Source: JAIOQJ01 sp963718635 | Lineage (GTDB): Bacteria > Planctomycetota > Planctomycetia > Gemmatales > Gemmataceae | Length of the DNA stretch: 64,000 nt | NCBI GenBank assembly: GCA_963718635.1 | Contig: OY970367.1 | Location: 4,526,001-4,590,000, forward strand | Direction of reading: 5' to 3' | Shown here: piece after piece, positions 60,287-64,000 of the stretch | How positions within the stretch are numbered: the first letter of the stretch is position 1 | How the letters are laid out: every line of letters begins with the position of its first letter | Program-made: the position numbers and the translations under genes | Notes under the pieces: model-generated | Database searches by the model: none | What the model saw: the letters and a program-made list of their open reading frames with translations, nothing else | Told to the model about the DNA's origin: nothing

Positions 60287-62383
60287 ATGCTACGACTTAT
60301 ATTTCTTCTGCTCATCGCATTACTAACGGCAGCGCCGTGCGAAGCACAAACGGCGACGGCTACCAGCTTGCGCGAGGCATCGTTCCTTTGGGGCACTGGA
60401 CGAGCGACCGATGCAATCGAACGCTATCGGCACATCATCGACACCGCAGGCGACGAATTGACTCCCGTCGAGCCTCCACTCGCCGCGCTGGCACTTTTGG
60501 CGGGTGCGCAGGCTTATGCGTTTCCGTGGCCCAGCTATCACTACTTGCCGGCGCGTTGGATCTGTCACGATGAGATCAGCCGTTTCCCGGCGGCGGCCCT
60601 TCAACTTTACCGCAATCGCGTTGACTCGGCCGCTTCGCGACAGTTGGCGGATTTTCGAGAACGTCCGAGTGATCGTGGTCTAGAAACGCTGTTAGCGGAA
60701 GCTTTCAACAGCCGATCGGGTGAAGACGCCATTCTGCTGCTGGCTCAGCGAGCGTTCGATCGTGGAGATTTTCATCGTGCGATCTATTACTGGCGGATGC
60801 TCCTTCCTCGTCAAGGTTCGGGATTGCATTTTCCTGATCCGCGTACGCCAGCCGCCTATGTGGAAGCGCGTCTAATATTGACGCACCTATTCTGCGGGCA
60901 GACTAAACAAGCAGCGCAAGTGCTCAAAGCGTTTCCGCTCAAATATCCGAAGGAAAAAGGTTTGCTCGCCGGTCGCGATCAGGTTTATGCGGAAACACTG
61001 GCAGAATTGATGAAGAAGCCGCAAATGTTCGAATTGCCTGCACCTCCTAACGATGGTCGAGAGTGGTTTACCTTCGGCTCAAACTTCGAACGAAATTCAA
61101 GCGTGACGCGTGGCCTGCCTTACGATGGCCTAAGCTTGCGGACTTGGATGCAGGAACTGGGTCCGAAGCGTGTCGACAAGTTGCGCGACCAAAAAGCGGC
61201 ATTCGCGCCCGATGACCCGAGAGCGCTCGTTTTTTTTCCCGTGATTGCTCAGGGGCGGGTTTTCGTTTGCGATGCCATGCAGATCTCTTCATTTCATTTA
61301 GGTGATGGTCGCCTCGATACTCGATTCGACTTGAGGGAGAGACTGCCTATTCCAGGCATTGATCGCCTTCTGCCGGTTCGGTCTGATGTACGGCACACGC
61401 TGACCTACGCAGATTCCTTTCTCTATGCCCGCCTCGGATCGCAAGTTATGCGACCGACCGCTATCGAACCGGGCGAGCAAACGGACGACACAGCGTCGGC
61501 GATCGTCGCGCTTGGCCCGATCTCCAATAAAAAGGCGGGTCGTTTAACTCATGCGTGGACCCTTCGCCCACCCGTTGAGAAAGAAACTACGTCCGTTTTT
61601 GAAGGGACGCCGGTTGTAACCGACGGCAAACTGTATGCGTTGATGCGGCGCCAGACAGGTGGGGATACTTCGATTGAAGTTGTCTGCTACCAAGTCCGAG
61701 GGATTGAGGGTCTGCCGGAATTGATCTGGCATCGCGAAGTCGCCAAGCCCATCCTCAACCCGGCCAGCGAAGTACGCGGACGCCATGACTTATTGACGCT
61801 TGCGGGCCAAAATCTGGTTGCGTCGGGAAACAGCCGCATTGTGGCCATTGAGGCGCATAACGGAAAGCCGGCTTGGGAATATCGCTATCTCCGCAATGAG
61901 CGTCGTCCCGCGCCCGTTGGCAGAGACCTCTGCCCCTGTCTGTTTCAAGATGGACGTGTCTTCGCTGCCCCGACCGACTCCGATCGACTCTTTTGTCTCG
62001 ACGCCTACACAGGCCGATTGCTTTGGGATCGTGAAGGGGTCGATGTCATCCATCTGCTTGGCGTTGCCCAGAATCGTTTGATTGCGACCTTCGCGGGCGC
62101 CGTGCCAGGCATACGTGGCCTCGACATCGCCAGCGGCTCTGAGTTCGCTCCCGATGGCTGGGTGCAACACGTCAATGGCGGCAGCGCCACTTTTGGCAGA
62201 GGCTTCGTGGCGCCCAACATGATTTATTGGCCAACAAAAGAAGGGCTGCAATTTTTGAGCCCCGAAGACGGCCGCATTCTGCGTCAGCCTTTGCCAGGAG
62301 TATTCGGCAACATGGCCTATGCCGATGGCAGCATCATCTTTACCAATGCCACCGAGATGACCGGATACGTTAAGGGAAGATGA
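60287..62383 (+). CDS. Secreted protein with TPR-like N-terminus and PQQ-type propeller
   Basis: Signal peptide (MLRLIFLLLIALLTAAPCEA). The first ~240 residues are helical with repeat character (SFLWGTGRATDAIERYRHII, ILLLAQRAFDRGDFHRAIYY, GQTKQAAQVLKAF). Then a propeller: VIAQGRVFVCDAMQISSFHL, VVTDGKLYALMRRQ, NSRIVAIEAHNGKPAWEYRY, RLFCLDAYTGRLLWDREGVD, typical PQQ-like/quinoprotein blades. No pyrroloquinoline-binding residues can be assigned from sequence alone. The architecture parallels the zinc-ribbon propeller at 37866-41576. It is a separate unit after the terminator. Confidence 0.8.
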   Translation: MLRLIFLLLIALLTAAPCEAQTATATSLREASFLWGTGRATDAIERYRHIIDTAGDELTPVEPPLAALALLAGAQAYAFPWPSYHYLPARWICHDEISRFPAAALQLYRNRVDSAASRQLADFRERPSDRGLETLLAEAFNSRSGEDAILLLAQRAFDRGDFHRAIYYWRMLLPRQGSGLHFPDPRTPAAYVEARLILTHLFCGQTKQAAQVLKAFPLKYPKEKGLLAGRDQVYAETLAELMKKPQMFELPAPPNDGREWFTFGSNFERNSSVTRGLPYDGLSLRTWMQELGPKRVDKLRDQKAAFAPDDPRALVFFPVIAQGRVFVCDAMQISSFHLGDGRLDTRFDLRERLPIPGIDRLLPVRSDVRHTLTYADSFLYARLGSQVMRPTAIEPGEQTDDTASAIVALGPISNKKAGRLTHAWTLRPPVEKETTSVFEGTPVVTDGKLYALMRRQTGGDTSIEVVCYQVRGIEGLPELIWHREVAKPILNPASEVRGRHDLLTLAGQNLVASGNSRIVAIEAHNGKPAWEYRYLRNERRPAPVGRDLCPCLFQDGRVFAAPTDSDRLFCLDAYTGRLLWDREGVDVIHLLGVAQNRLIATFAGAVPGIRGLDIASGSEFAPDGWVQHVNGGSATFGRGFVAPNMIYWPTKEGLQFLSPEDGRILRQPLPGVFGNMAYADGSIIFTNATEMTGYVKGR

Positions 62384-62393
62384 TGCGAAAGTG

Positions 62394-62872
62394 TTAGCTC
62401 AGCGCGTTTCCTAATGCCGCCGCTTGAATCGACTCGATATAACTTTCGGGCAAGTTATGCTCCCGACGCCCCGCAGAATCTTGGCGAGATAATCATCACT
62501 TGGCGTGCCATTCGTGACGATGCGATCCAGCCTACCGATGTAGGCAGTCGCTTCGACTGATTGACCGGACGCGTCAATTACGGTGACCGGCAGATGGTCG
62601 TAACCCAGCTCGTAATCGTCTAAGTCTTCCAGAGTATTCGGAGCGCACCGGTAGACGACGCCGATTACTTCATCTCCGGGATTCGGAACGATGTTAGCGT
62701 AGACTTGACCTCGCTGGCCGCCCACATTGAAGGCGAGGCGATACCCGCTGAGCCGAGCTTGTCGTGGTTGGTCGGCGCCTTTTGCGATAGGCCCAGTGCG
62801 GTCTTCCATTTGCTCGATCCAGAGGTTGCTGCCGTAGGCAAAATACCAGTCAGCGTTTGATTCCACGGGCAT
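62394..62872 (-). CDS. Gamma-glutamylcyclotransferase-like protein (C-terminal frameshift)
   Basis: N-terminal WYFAYGSNLWIEQMEDR is the YGSN signature of the GGCT/AIG2 fold; further GYRLAFNV, VIGVVYRC, LEDLDDYELGYDHLPV with the catalytic-type Glu. The open frame ends GSITCPKVISSRFKRRH, not typical. One base near 62440 restores REHNLPESYIESIQAAA, the usual C-terminus, ending at 62394. Relatives release 5-oxoproline from gamma-glutamyl peptides or amines. Start ATG 62872. Confidence 0.85.
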
Positions 62873-63046
62873 TTCCCTTTCTTTAATGCGAGTCCGAGCT
62901 GAACACGTGAGCGACCGAGCCGCAACGTCATCCGTCGCTCACCGGCTCCGAAACTTTTTTTGAATGTTGTACCGGGTTACTTATCCAATGAAACTCATTG
63001 TGAATGAGTCAAGTGCTAGATAAGTCGCCAAACCAGCAAAATCATT

Positions 63047-63170
63047 TGGCCACGGATGGAACACAGAAAAAACACGGATAAAACCGATGACGTTTATTCA
63101 TGGCGATTTGTTGAACATGGAACACGGCGTTTTGTTTTGTCCGTGTTTCGTGAGTGTTTAATCCGTGGCT
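63047..63170. repeat. GGCCACGGAT inverted repeat
   Basis: Left GGCCACGGATGGAACACAG and right, reverse-complemented, AGCCACGGATTAAACACTCA; both continue to an AACACGGA-type stretch and ACAAAAC/ATAAAAC. About 45 bases separate the arms. It fills most of the gene-free region 62873-63240. Confidence 0.7.
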
Positions 63171-63240
63171 CAAGTATTTCGATCTTTTATTCGCCGACTT
63201 GCAGCAGAGAAAATTCTTGTCGGTCTGAGGCAAAGCCTGG

Positions 63241-64000
63241 TTAGGGATACGCAATTTCGTTCGTTCCAACGCGGAAGGAATAGAGCTGGTTGCTGCCGAA
63301 TGCAGTAGTTAGTGCAACGTCGGCGGCGTCGCGCCCACGGGCCATCAGGGTACGGCCAATACGCGGAGTGTTGTTGCGTGCGTCGAACGCATGCCAGGTT
63401 CCACCCAAGTATACTTCGAACCAGGCGCTGAAGTCCATCGGGGCGGCATTGGGTGGCACGCCGATGTCTCCAAGATAACCTGTGCAGTAACGAGCGGGAA
63501 CGTTCATGCAGCGACAGAAGGTGATCGCCAGATGCATGAAATCGCGGCAGACGCCGACGCGTTCGCGATAGACGCCGAGTGCGGTACGGCCCGAGCGAGC
63601 CATGTTGTAATCAAAGCGTACGTAGTTGTGGACGTAATCGCAAATGCCCTGCACCAATGGCCAACCCTTTGGGAGATGCCCGAAGAGCGACCAGGCAATC
63701 TCCTGGAGTTCGGAATCGACTTCGCAGTAACGGCTCGCAAGTAGGAAATGCAACGTTTCGCTCGGGAGATCCTCGACGGGATACTGGACGGCATCCCAGA
63801 CTGGCGCTTCGTATAGACCGCTATCTTCAACGACCGCGGCGTTGCGGAAGACGACGAGCCCTGCCGGAACGTAAGCACGACCGCACCAGTTGCCGTAAAT
63901 ATCGAGGAACATGCTAACAGGCGCAAACGGCTCAATGTGAAGATATTCGGGGCTGCGAATGGTCGAAGCCACCGAAGGGTGCAGCGAGAGCATCAATACA
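63241..64000 (-). CDS. Transglutaminase-like protein (5' end cut by window)
   Basis: Transglutaminase-like cysteine protease fold: YRERVGVCRDFMHLAITFCR (Cys nucleophile), PARYCTGYLGDIGVP, GTWHAFDARNNTPRIGR (His and Asp). The N-terminal domain (SPEYLHIEPFAPVSMFLDIY, GNWCGRAYVPAG) is the beta-rich bacterial transglutaminase N-terminal region. The frame stays open to the window edge, so the start lies beyond 64000. Likely ~280 residues. Many such proteins are peptidases or amidases rather than crosslinking enzymes. Confidence 0.88.
   Translation of the reverse strand, partial: VLMLSLHPSVASTIRSPEYLHIEPFAPVSMFLDIYGNWCGRAYVPAGLVVFRNAAVVEDSGLYEAPVWDAVQYPVEDLPSETLHFLLASRYCEVDSELQEIAWSLFGHLPKGWPLVQGICDYVHNYVRFDYNMARSGRTALGVYRERVGVCRDFMHLAITFCRCMNVPARYCTGYLGDIGVPPNAAPMDFSAWFEVYLGGTWHAFDARNNTPRIGRTLMARGRDAADVALTTAFGSNQLYSFRVGTNEIAYP

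Overview
The window looks like a draft contig from a planctomycete, most likely in or near the Gemmatales. The grounds are three DUF1549/DUF1553 cytochrome-like proteins with Ig-like domains, a ParA ATPase fused to many WD40 repeats, a ThuA-domain protein, zinc-ribbon/PQQ propeller proteins, a Cys/Pro-rich secreted protein, DUF4058 and DUF2887 proteins, and a heavy load of interspersed palindromic repeats. This assignment rests on gene content only. About 18 genes carry one to four frameshifts whose reading frames join cleanly. I annotate these as single genes and suspect indel errors in the assembly, although some breaks may be real decay.

Layout. 0-9 kb: a small unknown protein, a bioD-bioA fusion, a ThuA-like protein, then an operon of a P1B-type ATPase fused to an SPFH domain followed by two more SPFH genes. 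9-16 kb: a Ser/Thr kinase, a bifunctional PutA-type proline oxidase with an in-frame repeat insertion, a HigBA-like pair, a DEAD-box helicase and a DJ-1/PfpI protein. 16-22 kb: two tandem aldo/keto reductases, a DUF433/DUF5615 pair, a DUF2887 (Rpn-like) nuclease, a secreted unknown and a MOSC protein. 22-31 kb: two DUF1549/DUF1553 genes, a BNR propeller and a TolC-like lipoprotein. 31-33 kb: DUF4058 and a repeat nest holding five palindromes that share one core but have different arms. 33-44 kb: a Cys/Pro-rich secreted protein, a PfkB kinase, a third DUF1549/DUF1553 protein, a zinc-ribbon/PQQ membrane protein, pyruvate kinase and a membrane protein.

44-53 kb is the most notable stretch: a same-strand RNA-repair island running from Hen1 (3'-terminal ribose methyltransferase) to Pnkp (kinase-phosphatase-ligase). 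Between them lie an unknown protein, a VOC protein, two paralogous nucleotidyltransferases and the remains of an R2K-like ATP-grasp enzyme. Three pieces of apparent cargo interrupt it: a four-helix-bundle (S23/IVP) gene between purine-rich inverted repeats, a VapBC pair, and a GxxExxY gene between long inverted repeats that has cut off the ATP-grasp gene.

53-64 kb: a TauE/SafE permease, a ParA ATPase carrying three seven-bladed WD40 propellers (about 1,470 residues), an outer-membrane-type protein with a clear terminator, a PQQ-like secreted protein, a gamma-glutamylcyclotransferase-like protein and a transglutaminase-like gene cut by the window end. I saw no rRNA, tRNA or CRISPR array.
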